NCBI GenBank assembly: GCA_049512335.1
Contig: JBEKXE010000122.1
Coordinates: forward strand, 1-13,997
Origin: Lustribacter sp049512335
GTDB taxonomy: Bacteria; Vulcanimicrobiota; Vulcanimicrobiia; Vulcanimicrobiales; Vulcanimicrobiaceae
DNA: 13,997 nt
Direction of reading: 5' to 3'
Within the stretch, counting starts at the first letter, position 1; every line of letters begins with the position of its first letter. The notes beneath the pieces were generated by a model, which was given only the letters and a program-made list of their open reading frames with translations, had not been told where the DNA came from and ran no database searches. The position numbers and the translations under genes were made by a program. Positions 7,099-13,616 of this stretch are shown here, piece by piece.

Positions 7099-7270
7099 TG
7101 TCATCCCGAGCTCGTCGAGGGATATCCCCGCGGGAAGACCCCCCCTCGTCGTCGAGCGCGAAGGCGCGAGGCGGCTAGATTGTGGCGGTCACTCGGCTAC
7201 GCTCGTGACCAGGTCGATGATCTCGAATCGCGACGATTGTGGCTGTCGCTCGACTACGCTCGCGATGACA
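7099..7270. repeat. complete inverted-terminal-repeat element with an internal duplication
   Basis: This 172-base unit begins with TGTCATCCCGAGC (7099-7111) and ends with GCTCGCGATGACA (7258-7270); the ends are inverted copies matching at 12 of 13 bases. Inside, a segment of about 36 bases is present twice in tandem fashion (7178-7213 and 7235-7272, both starting GATTGTGGC and containing CTACGCTCG). It fills the space between the convergent phosphorylase and binding-protein genes. It has no coding capacity for a transposase, so it resembles a MITE- or REP-like passive element. Confidence 0.7.
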
Positions 7271-7279
7271 GGGCGGTGG

Positions 7280-8461
7280 TTACTTTCCGATGGGGGCGCC
7301 GCCGAGTTTGCTTACGGCGATGCCTTTATTGGCTTGCTGGTCCCAGCGGACCATCACGACGTTGTTCTCGCCGACGCCGCGCTGCGGGTTCGTTTTGTAG
7401 TCGTACGAGCCGTTGACGCCGGTCCAGCCGCGCAGGCCGTTCATGTAGGTACGCAGTTGGGCCGCGGTCGCGTTCGGGCCGATCTTGCGCAGCGCGTCGA
7501 CCACGACCATCGCCGGATCCCAGGCGCTGATCTGAATCATGTCGGGCTTGGCGTTTACGGCCGCGAGCGAGGTGGTGAGGGTTACGATCGCCGAGTTCGT
7601 CGCCGGCGCGTTCACCGCGTCGCCGGCATAGTACGGCACCGCGGCAAAGTACAGATTGGTCGGCAGCAGCGGACCGAACTGCTTGAAGAAGTTCGCGCTC
7701 ATGTTGCCGCCGGAGGTGACGGACGGCAGATCGATGCCGGCGTCGCGCGCGGAGCGGAAGAGCGTGCCGGCTGCCGCGCCCGTGGCCCAGTAGACCACCA
7801 CGTCGGGATTCGCGGCCTTGATGCGCGCCATCTGCGCGGCGACCGAGATGTCGCCGGGCGCGAAGTGCTCCTTGTCAACGAATACCAGGTCTTTGTTTTC
7901 CGGCAGCGCGGCTTGGCTGAGCATCGCGGCTTCCGCCTCCTGCCCGCCGCCGTCGGTTGAGACGATGTAGGCGATCTTCTTCAGCCCGCGCTGACGGAAG
8001 TAGCGGTACGTCACCGCAAACTGCGCTTCGTACGGAAACAGCGTCAGGAACTCGTAGCCGCCGGTCGTCGGATGGCCGGAGTTCGCCAAGCAGTAGAACA
8101 CCGGGCCCTTGGCTTCGATCAGCGGCTGAATCGCGGCGCAATCCTGCGGGCTCGACGGGCCGAGGATGACCGGGACGTTCTTCGCGATCAATCCTTGGGC
8201 GAGCTGCAACGACGTCTTGGGATCGCTTTGATCGTCGGCGAAGACGAACGACACCGGCCGGCCGTCGATGCCGCCGCTCTTGTTGACGTAGTCTTGGACC
8301 GCTTTGATCGCCGTCTGCTGCGTCGAGCCGACGAACGCCGTGCTGCCGGTCAGCGGCAGGATCACGTTGATCTCGTACGGCTCGGCGGCCCGCGCCGCCG
8401 GCGCGACGATGGCGACCACCGTGGCGGCGAGAGCGGCTGCAGCTACACGTTTCAGGTTCAT
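7280..8461 (-). CDS. ABC-type substrate-binding protein, branched-chain amino acid (LivK/Peripla_BP_6) type
   Basis: This 393-residue protein has a signal peptide (NLKR, alanine-rich hydrophobic stretch, cleavage near AARA at residue 25) and no lipobox. Its mature part has the type 1 periplasmic-binding fold pattern: INVILPLTGSTAFVG at the first strand, AIKAVQDYVNKSGGIDGRPV, FADDQSDPKTSLQLAQGLI, ILGPSSPQDC, and KKIAYIVSTDGGGQEA in the second lobe. Relatives bind amino acids, urea, amides or aromatic acids such as benzoate derivatives, so its ligand may be the operon's substrate. It is the last gene of the right-hand operon, 6 bases after the NMT1-like gene. GGAG (plus-strand 8471-8474) overlaps that gene's stop and lies 9 bases before this ATG. 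The permease and ATPase partners (LivHMGF type) are not in the window. Confidence 0.92.
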   Translation of the reverse strand: MNLKRVAAAALAATVVAIVAPAARAAEPYEINVILPLTGSTAFVGSTQQTAIKAVQDYVNKSGGIDGRPVSFVFADDQSDPKTSLQLAQGLIAKNVPVILGPSSPQDCAAIQPLIEAKGPVFYCLANSGHPTTGGYEFLTLFPYEAQFAVTYRYFRQRGLKKIAYIVSTDGGGQEAEAAMLSQAALPENKDLVFVDKEHFAPGDISVAAQMARIKAANPDVVVYWATGAAAGTLFRSARDAGIDLPSVTSGGNMSANFFKQFGPLLPTNLYFAAVPYYAGDAVNAPATNSAIVTLTTSLAAVNAKPDMIQISAWDPAMVVVDALRKIGPNATAAQLRTYMNGLRGWTGVNGSYDYKTNPQRGVGENNVVMVRWDQQANKGIAVSKLGGAPIGK

Positions 8462-8467
8462 TTGCGG

Positions 8468-9400
8468 TTACTCCGACACCAGTAATTCACTTGCAGGGAA
8501 ACTCGATTTGAGGGCGCCGTACTTGGCCGACGCATCGATGAGCGGTTGCATGTCGCGCGCTTCGAGGCGGTCGGCGAAGATCACGCGCGACGCGTTCGCA
8601 CCCAGCATCACGCCGGTCTGTTGCTCGAGCAGCTTGCCGGACTCGGCTTGGTTGTGGTTCGCCCAATCGGCCGACGCCGCCATCGCCTGCGCGAACGCCT
8701 TGATCACGGCCGGGTGGGCTTTGGCATAGGCGGCGGTCGTAAACCACGTGCCGATGATCCACTGCTTGCCGATCGCATCCATCGGCGTGCTGAGGATGCG
8801 GACTTTCTTGCTCTGCAGCGCGCCGCTCAGCTGCGGTTCGGCCATCATCGCCGCATCGACGCGTCCGGTTTCGATGGCCGCCTCATCCTCCGCGAACGGC
8901 ACCTCGACGATCTTGGTCGATTTCCAATTGCCGCCGTTGGCGTCCATCCACTTGTTGAACGACACCGCCTGGACGTTCTGGAGTCCGGCGACGGCGATCG
9001 TCTTGCCGTCGAGATCGCGCGCGGTGTGGTAAGGTGCGTTCGCCGCCACGACGAGCTCGCTCTGATGCGTCGACGAAACGTAGAGATTCGAGCCGGCGAT
9101 CGCGACGAACGGCAGCCCGCGCTCGTGCGCCGTGCACAGCGAGCTCAGGTTGGCCTGGCCGATGTCGGCCGTGCCGCCGGCCACCGCGGCCGCCACCGAA
9201 GCGCCTTCGTTGATCGTCAGGATCTGCGCGTCGAGGCCGACTTTCTTGAAGAAGCCTTTCTGTTGCGCGTAGTACCCTTGCGAGGCGGCGTCGGTCGGCG
9301 GCATGGCGATGCGAATCGTCGTCAGGGCCGGCTGTTGCGCGCCGGCGGCTCCGGTGAGCCCGGCGGTCAACAGGGCCAGCGCGAACAACGCGCGTTTCAT
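8468..9400 (-). CDS. ABC-type periplasmic substrate-binding protein, NMT1/THI5-like
   Basis: This 310-residue protein has a clear signal peptide (KR, leucine/alanine-rich core, likely cleavage after AGA at residue 21) and no lipobox. The mature protein follows the NMT1/THI5/SsuA type 2 binding-protein layout: IRIAMPPTDAASQGYYAQQK, FFKKVGLDAQIL, AAAVAGGTADIGQANLSSL, HTARDLDGKTIAVAGLQ, DAIGKQWIIGTWF and MQPLIDASAKYG. It is a paralogue of the gene at 3132-4085 and of the fragment at 13617-13961. ATG 9400 is chosen because it overlaps the upstream cupin stop as ATGA (9397-9400) and starts a proper signal peptide; the frame is open further upstream, but only as a shadow of the cupin gene. It shares an operon with ring-degradation enzymes, so it probably delivers their substrate, but no membrane component is encoded nearby. 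Confidence 0.92.
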   Translation of the reverse strand: MKRALFALALLTAGLTGAAGAQQPALTTIRIAMPPTDAASQGYYAQQKGFFKKVGLDAQILTINEGASVAAAVAGGTADIGQANLSSLCTAHERGLPFVAIAGSNLYVSSTHQSELVVAANAPYHTARDLDGKTIAVAGLQNVQAVSFNKWMDANGGNWKSTKIVEVPFAEDEAAIETGRVDAAMMAEPQLSGALQSKKVRILSTPMDAIGKQWIIGTWFTTAAYAKAHPAVIKAFAQAMAASADWANHNQAESGKLLEQQTGVMLGANASRVIFADRLEARDMQPLIDASAKYGALKSSFPASELLVSE

Positions 9401-9909
9401 CCGCGAAACTCGGGGGAATCTTGCATCTGGGTCATCTCGTGGGCTAAATGCTCGGAGATCGGCGTATTGATGAACGCGATCCACGTCGACGGTTTCTCGG
9501 TGTCGAGATTGAAATGCTGGTGCTCGACGCCCTCGGGGCGCAACGGCAGCAGCATCAGGTCGCCGGCTTCCCACTCCCAGCGCTCGCCGTCGACCATCGA
9601 ATAGCCGCGGCCCTCGATCACGTAGATCACCAACCCGCCTTGATGTTTGTGCTTGCCGGACGTCGTGCGCAGCTCGTGCGAAAAGACCAGCCACTGTTGC
9701 AGCGGCGTGTCCTTGTGGATCTGATGGTTGAGGTAGTAGCGAATGCGGCCTTGCCGCGAGAGCTCGACCTCACGATCGTCCTTGTGGATGACGACCGGAC
9801 CCATGGCGTTGCGTTCGACGCGCTCGCGGTAGTACGCGAGCATCTTGTCGTAGGTGCGCTCCTCGCCCGGCTCGCGTTCGCGGGTGCGCGTCCGTTCGCT
9901 ATCGCTCAT
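9397..9909 (-). CDS. cupin-domain protein with intact 3-His metal site (gentisate-dioxygenase-like)
   Basis: This 170-residue single-cupin protein has no signal peptide. Cupin motif 1 reads SGKHKHQGGLVIYVIEGRG (84-102) with metal ligands His87 and His89. The Glu usual in motif 1 is missing, as in the 3-His iron sites of gentisate 1,2-dioxygenase and relatives. Motif 2 reads GVEHQHFN (127-134) with His130 or His132 as the third ligand. The overall pattern (HxH, then YSMVDGERWEWEAGD) resembles the active domain of gentisate-type ring-cleaving dioxygenases, which are normally bicupins of about 350 residues, so this is half-size. Start and stop are both in 4-base ATGA overlaps, with the upstream cupin (9906-9909) and the downstream binding protein (9397-9400). 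Ring cleavage feeding the nearby FAH enzyme is the inferred role; an isomerase or a non-catalytic cupin are alternatives. Confidence 0.85.
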   Translation of the reverse strand: MSDSERTRTREREPGEERTYDKMLAYYRERVERNAMGPVVIHKDDREVELSRQGRIRYYLNHQIHKDTPLQQWLVFSHELRTTSGKHKHQGGLVIYVIEGRGYSMVDGERWEWEAGDLMLLPLRPEGVEHQHFNLDTEKPSTWIAFINTPISEHLAHEMTQMQDSPEFRG

Positions 9910-10421
9910 GCCGGGCGCCGATATTCCGGCGCGTCTTCGAGCTGCTCGAAGCCCGAGCCGCGGTCGACGCTCGTGCACGCGTAGAGGTTCGGCTCGACCG
10001 CGAGGAAGCGCGCCGGCTGCGCGGGGTCGTCGTTGAAATGCTGCACGACGATGCCGCCGCGACGCAAGGGCAGGTTGATGACGGCACCGGCTTCCCACGG
10101 ATGCTTCACGCCGTCGAGCAGCGTATAGCCACGCCCGGCGATCACGTAGATCACCTGTCCGCCTTGAAACTTCAACCGGCCGGTGCGGCTGCCCGGCGGG
10201 ATCTCTTGCTCGAAGCAGAGGTAGGTCGAGAGAACCGTGTCCTTGATCTCGGGATGCATGTACCAGCGCATCAAGCCTTGGCGGTTTGATTCGAGCGGGA
10301 GATCGCGCCGCTTCAGCACTTGCATGCCGTCCTTGCGCTCGGCGCGCTGCCGGTCGCGCAATGCGAGCAGCTCGGCCCAGAAGTTGGTTTCGGCCAACCG
10401 GGCCGTACGATCGTCGCTCAT
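9906..10421 (-). CDS. cupin-domain protein lacking the HxH metal ligands, paralogue of the next gene
   Basis: This 171-residue protein aligns with the downstream cupin along its length: RWYMHPEIKDT against RYYLNHQIHKDT, FQGGQVIYVIAGRGYTLLDG against HQGGLVIYVIEGRGYSMVDG, VVQHFN against VEHQHFN, and the tails APEYR against SPEFR. Where the partner has HKH, this protein has Leu-Lys-Phe (83-85), so two of three metal ligands are gone; only His128 of motif 2 is kept. It is therefore probably not a metalloenzyme by itself. A structural or regulatory partner in a hetero-oligomer with the next cupin, like the inactive half of a bicupin, is the inferred role. It starts 13 bases after the FAH stop without a clear Shine-Dalgarno and ends in an ATGA overlap with the partner gene. 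Confidence 0.85.
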   Translation of the reverse strand: MSDDRTARLAETNFWAELLALRDRQRAERKDGMQVLKRRDLPLESNRQGLMRWYMHPEIKDTVLSTYLCFEQEIPPGSRTGRLKFQGGQVIYVIAGRGYTLLDGVKHPWEAGAVINLPLRRGGIVVQHFNDDPAQPARFLAVEPNLYACTSVDRGSGFEQLEDAPEYRRPA

Positions 10422-10434
10422 GCGCTGCGTAAGG

Positions 10435-11298
10435 TCAGACGGGGGCTAAACGCGAGGTCACCGCGAGCTTCATCTTGCCGACGCGTGCGATCTCGATTTC
10501 AACCGTGTCGCCGGGCTTCAACGGACCGACGCCGGCCATCGTGCCGCTGGCGATGATGTCGCCCGGCACGAGCGTCGTCACCTCCGAGCACGTCTGGACT
10601 TGCTCGCGGATCCCGACGATCATCATGTTGGCGACGGAGTGCTGGCGCAGCTCGCCGTTCACCCACAGTTTCATATCGATGTCGTCGGGGGCACCGACTT
10701 CGTCGGCCGTCGTGATCCACGGTCCGACCGGGCAGAACGTGTCGAACGACTTGCGCATCACGCGCTCGCCTTTACCGCGCATCGTAACGTCGATCAGGCA
10801 GGCGTAGCCGAAGATGTGATCGAGCGCCTTGTCCACCGGGATGTCCTTACCGCCGGTGCCGATGATCGTCGCCATCTCACATTCGTGATGAAACTCGCGT
10901 CCCGGCCGGTCGGGGATCTCGATCGCTTCCTCCGGGCCGCTCAGCGACCCGTTGGACTTCATGAAGAAGCCCGCTTCGTCGGCCGGCAAGCTGCCGGCGA
11001 CGCCGAAGCCGCTGGTCTTCATCTCTGCCGCGTGATCTCTGAAATTGGACGGCATGGCAAGCAACTTGTGCGGCCACGGCAGCGGCGTCTGCAACTTCAC
11101 GTCCGCGAGCGGCACCGTCGGCGCCGTCTTGAGCGCCGCCTCGATCTTCGGCCGAAGCGTCGCGAAGTTTGCGATGATCCGATTCATGCCGACGGGCGGC
11201 CACTCGCCCGGGTCGACGCCGCAGACCGCCGTGACGTCCGCGATGCGATCGCCGGTCACGATGCCGATTTTGCCACCATTGAAGCGCGCGATTTTCAT
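10435..11298 (-). CDS. fumarylacetoacetate hydrolase (FAH) family enzyme
   Basis: This 287-residue cytoplasmic protein has the FAH fold: SNFRDHAAE (84-92), HHECEMATIIG with metal ligands Glu139 and Glu141, GYACLIDVTMR with the third ligand Asp170, FDTFCPVGPW (185-194), and the C-terminal PGDIIASGTMAGVG (245-258). Members hydrolyse C-C bonds of diketo acids (fumarylpyruvate, acylpyruvates), decarboxylate, or hydrate 2-hydroxydienoates in aromatic degradation. The acylpyruvase-type length and the neighbouring gentisate-like cupin make hydrolysis of a ring-fission product the likeliest job. ATG 11298 is chosen because AAAAGG lies 7 bases upstream (plus-strand 11306-11311), the conserved KIARFNGGKIGI begins at once, and it overlaps the Mo-hydroxylase stop as ATGA. 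The same frame remains open for about 2 kb upstream, but that is an out-of-frame shadow of the Mo-hydroxylase gene, not a fusion. Confidence 0.93.
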   Translation of the reverse strand: MKIARFNGGKIGIVTGDRIADVTAVCGVDPGEWPPVGMNRIIANFATLRPKIEAALKTAPTVPLADVKLQTPLPWPHKLLAMPSNFRDHAAEMKTSGFGVAGSLPADEAGFFMKSNGSLSGPEEAIEIPDRPGREFHHECEMATIIGTGGKDIPVDKALDHIFGYACLIDVTMRGKGERVMRKSFDTFCPVGPWITTADEVGAPDDIDMKLWVNGELRQHSVANMMIVGIREQVQTCSEVTTLVPGDIIASGTMAGVGPLKPGDTVEIEIARVGKMKLAVTSRLAPV

Positions 11299-13532
11299 GC
11301 GACGACCTTTTGGTGCATCGCGCGCCAGACCTTTTCGGGCGTGACCGGCATCTCGATGTCCGTCACGCCGTACGGCCGCAGCGCATCGCAAATCGCGTTG
11401 ACGATCACGGCCGGCGAGGGGGTGACGCCCGCTTCGCCGCCGCCCTTGATCCCGAGCGGGTTCCCCAGCGTCCGGTCTTCGGTCAGCTCCAGGTCGTACG
11501 AGGGGACCTGAAAGGCCCGCGGGGCGGCGTAGGACATGAAGCTGACGACGGGCTGCCCGCTGTCCGGATCGTAGGCGAGGTGCTCGAAAAGCGCCTGACC
11601 GATGCCCTGCGCGATGCCGCCGTGGGTTTGTCCGTCGACGATGAGTGGGTTGACGATCCGGCCGGCGTCGTCGACCGACGTGTACCGCGCCAGGCGTATC
11701 GCACCGCTGGCCGGATCGATCTCCACCTCGCAGACCGCGCTGCCGGTCGGAAACGCGGGGATGCGCCGCGCGATGTCGGCCGTCACGGTCAAGGGGGCCG
11801 CTTCCAGGACGTTGCGCACGCCGAGCTCCTTGGCGCGCGCGTTCAGCTGCTCGCAGATCTCGACCAGCAGCGTGCCGACCAGCCGCATCGAGCGGTTCGA
11901 ATGCGATCCCCCGCCCGCTTCGACGAAATCGGTATCGCCGGTGCGCAGCTGAATCGACGCGTACGGCACGTCGAGCAAATCCGCGACGACTTGCGCGAAC
12001 GAGGTCTCGTGGCCCTGACCGTTCGACTGCGTCCCGGAGACGACGTCGACGATACCGTCTTCGCGCACGGTGATGGTGACGCGCTCGCGCGGCGCGCCGA
12101 CCGGCGTTTCGAGATAGTTGGCCACGGCGATGCCGCGCAGCACGCCGGCCGCCTCGCTCGCCGCGCGCCGCGCCACGAACCCGTCCCAGTCGGCCCGCTC
12201 GACCACGCGCCGCATGTTGCCGACGAAATCGCCACAGTCGTAGATCAGCCCGAGCGGGCTGTGGTAGGGGAACATGTGCTTGCGGACGAGGTTGCGTTCG
12301 CGTAGGGCAACGCGATCGATGCCGAGCTTGGCCGCGGCCATGTCGAGCAGCCGTTCGAAGGCGTGCACGGCTTCCGGCCGGCCGGCGCCGCGATAGGGTG
12401 CGGTCGGCGTCGTGTTCGTCACCACGGCCCGGACGCGGACGTGCGCGTGCGGCACGTGATACGGACCGGTGGCGACGCGCACGATGTTCTGCAGCGAGGC
12501 GAACGAGACGGCGTATGCGCCGATGTTGCCGATGTCGTCGAACCGCATCGCCCGGATCGAACCGTCGCGCGACAAGGCCATCGTCGCGCGCACGACGATG
12601 TCGCGCCCGTGGTAGTCGGTGGCGAAGCATTCGGAACGTTCGCCGGTCCAGCGCACGATGCAACCGAGCCGCCGTGCGGCCCAGGCGACCAGGATCGGTT
12701 CGACGTGGATGTTGTTGCGCGCGCCGAAGCCGCCGCCGACGTCGGGGGTCACGTAGCGTACGCGCGCGACCGGAACCCCGAGCGCACCGGCGGCAGCGAC
12801 GCGCTGACGTACGACGCCCTGCCCGCCGGCGGTGATTTCGTACACCTCGTTGGCGGCGTCGTAGCGCGCGAACGCCGCCCGCGGCTCCATGTGCGCGGCG
12901 AAGACGCGCTGGTTCACGAACTCGTGCTCGATCACGAGGTCGGCGGCCTCGATCGCTGCGGCGGTTGCGGGCCCATCGCCGTAATCGAGGTCGAAGGCCA
13001 GATTTCCGGGCGCTTCCGGATACAACTGGGGCGCGTCCGGGGCGATGGCCGCGCGCGATTGCGTCACCGACGGCAGCGGTTCGTAGGTCACGTTGATCAG
13101 CTCGAGCGCGTCCCGCGCGGCAGCCGCCGTCGTCGCGACGATCATCGCGACCGCCTCGCCGACGTACCGGACGAGTCCGTCCGCCAGCGGCGGTTGCAGC
13201 GGTTCGAAGACCGGGTGTCCGGGGCGTGGCTCGAATGCCGGCCGGCTGATCTCGATCGCATCGGCGGGATTCGGGATGTGCTTGATCGGGCCGTGACCGT
13301 CGGCGGCGTAATCGGCCGCGGTCAGTGCGGTGAGAACGCCCGGTGCGGCGGCCGCCGCGGCAACGTCGATCGCGACGATGCGTGCGTGGGCGTGGATCGA
13401 GCGCAGGAAGCACGCGTGCGCCGCTTCGCGCGGGGCGATGTCGTCGGTGAAGCGGCCCTGACCCTGGATCAGACGTTCGTCTTCTTTGCGGGGGATTGAT
13501 TGGCCGATCAGCTTTGTCTTGGTCGCGATCAC
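11295..13532 (-). CDS. xanthine dehydrogenase/CoxL-family molybdenum hydroxylase, large (Mo-cofactor) subunit
   Basis: This 745-residue protein has the family layout: IGQSIPRKEDERLIQGQGRF near the start (small alpha/beta domain), then the Mo-cofactor domains with GGQG (236-239), DVGGGFGARNN (264-274), PYRGAGRPE (379-387), GTQSNGQGHET (500-510), DDAGRIVNP (621-629) and GIKGGGEAG (694-702), in which Glu700 is the catalytic glutamate. True CO dehydrogenases have AYxCSFR at the active-site loop; the PYRGAGR here matches form II-like proteins, so a hydroxylase of an organic (N-hetero)aromatic or aldehyde substrate is likelier than CO oxidation. The FeS and FAD subunits these enzymes need are not beside it. 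The start is taken as GTG 13532, with GAAGGA 9 bases upstream; the ATG at 13568 lies inside a dispersed repeat and would add 12 unrelated residues. It heads the right-hand operon and overlaps the FAH gene by ATGA. Confidence 0.92.
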   Translation of the reverse strand: MIATKTKLIGQSIPRKEDERLIQGQGRFTDDIAPREAAHACFLRSIHAHARIVAIDVAAAAAAPGVLTALTAADYAADGHGPIKHIPNPADAIEISRPAFEPRPGHPVFEPLQPPLADGLVRYVGEAVAMIVATTAAAARDALELINVTYEPLPSVTQSRAAIAPDAPQLYPEAPGNLAFDLDYGDGPATAAAIEAADLVIEHEFVNQRVFAAHMEPRAAFARYDAANEVYEITAGGQGVVRQRVAAAGALGVPVARVRYVTPDVGGGFGARNNIHVEPILVAWAARRLGCIVRWTGERSECFATDYHGRDIVVRATMALSRDGSIRAMRFDDIGNIGAYAVSFASLQNIVRVATGPYHVPHAHVRVRAVVTNTTPTAPYRGAGRPEAVHAFERLLDMAAAKLGIDRVALRERNLVRKHMFPYHSPLGLIYDCGDFVGNMRRVVERADWDGFVARRAASEAAGVLRGIAVANYLETPVGAPRERVTITVREDGIVDVVSGTQSNGQGHETSFAQVVADLLDVPYASIQLRTGDTDFVEAGGGSHSNRSMRLVGTLLVEICEQLNARAKELGVRNVLEAAPLTVTADIARRIPAFPTGSAVCEVEIDPASGAIRLARYTSVDDAGRIVNPLIVDGQTHGGIAQGIGQALFEHLAYDPDSGQPVVSFMSYAAPRAFQVPSYDLELTEDRTLGNPLGIKGGGEAGVTPSPAVIVNAICDALRPYGVTDIEMPVTPEKVWRAMHQKVVA

Positions 13533-13540
13533 GTGTGGCG

Positions 13541-13606
13541 GTCCTTCGACGGAGCCTGTCCTGAGCATCGTCGAAGGACGCCTACGGCGCTTCGCTCAGG
13601 ATGACA
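13541..13606. repeat. dispersed TGTCATCC/GGATGACA repeat with an internal hairpin
   Basis: Read on the - strand, the unit begins TGTCATCCTGAGC (plus 13594-13606), the same end as the copies at 1527 and 7099. It contains a perfect 10-base inverted repeat, GTCCTTCGAC (13541-13550) and GTCGAAGGAC (13570-13579), around a 19-base loop that itself carries GCCTGTCCTGAGC. It separates the binding-protein fragment from the Mo-hydroxylase gene. On the - strand this hairpin sits in the untranslated leader of the Mo-hydroxylase gene. Confidence 0.7.
13542..13547 (-). promoter_or_regulatory. likely ribosome binding site of the Mo-hydroxylase gene, inside the repeat hairpin
   Basis: On the - strand GAAGGA ends 9 bases before the GTG at 13532. 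It is part of one arm of the repeat's perfect 10-base stem, so folding of the leader would hide it. This site decides the GTG start in preference to the repeat-internal ATG at 13568. Confidence 0.5.
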
Positions 13607-13616
13607 GTGGGGGGCG

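Noticed and set aside
7178..7272. CRISPR-like array in the phosphorylase/LivK gap
   Set aside because: There are only two diverged direct copies, with no conserved repeat-spacer periodicity and no cas genes.
8546..9604. 352-codon + strand frame across the binding protein and cupin genes
   Set aside because: It crosses two well-supported - strand genes and has no domain; compositional artefact.
10435..13413. Apparent 992-residue protein fusing a long N-terminal region to the FAH enzyme
   Set aside because: Beyond 11298 the frame is an Arg-rich out-of-frame reading of the Mo-hydroxylase gene on the same strand; AAAAGG and ATG at 11298 mark the real FAH start.
12363..13499. 378-codon open frame on the + strand opposite the Mo-hydroxylase gene
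   Set aside because: Antisense shadow with Arg/Gly-rich composition and no recognisable motif.
11295..13532. Genuine aerobic CO dehydrogenase (coxL form I)
   Set aside because: The active-site loop reads PYRGAGR, not AYxCSFR, and no coxM or coxS genes adjoin it.
13530..13568. ATG at 13568 as start of the Mo-hydroxylase
   Set aside because: It lies inside the dispersed repeat and adds 12 residues unlike the family N-terminus; GTG 13532 has a well-spaced GAAGGA.
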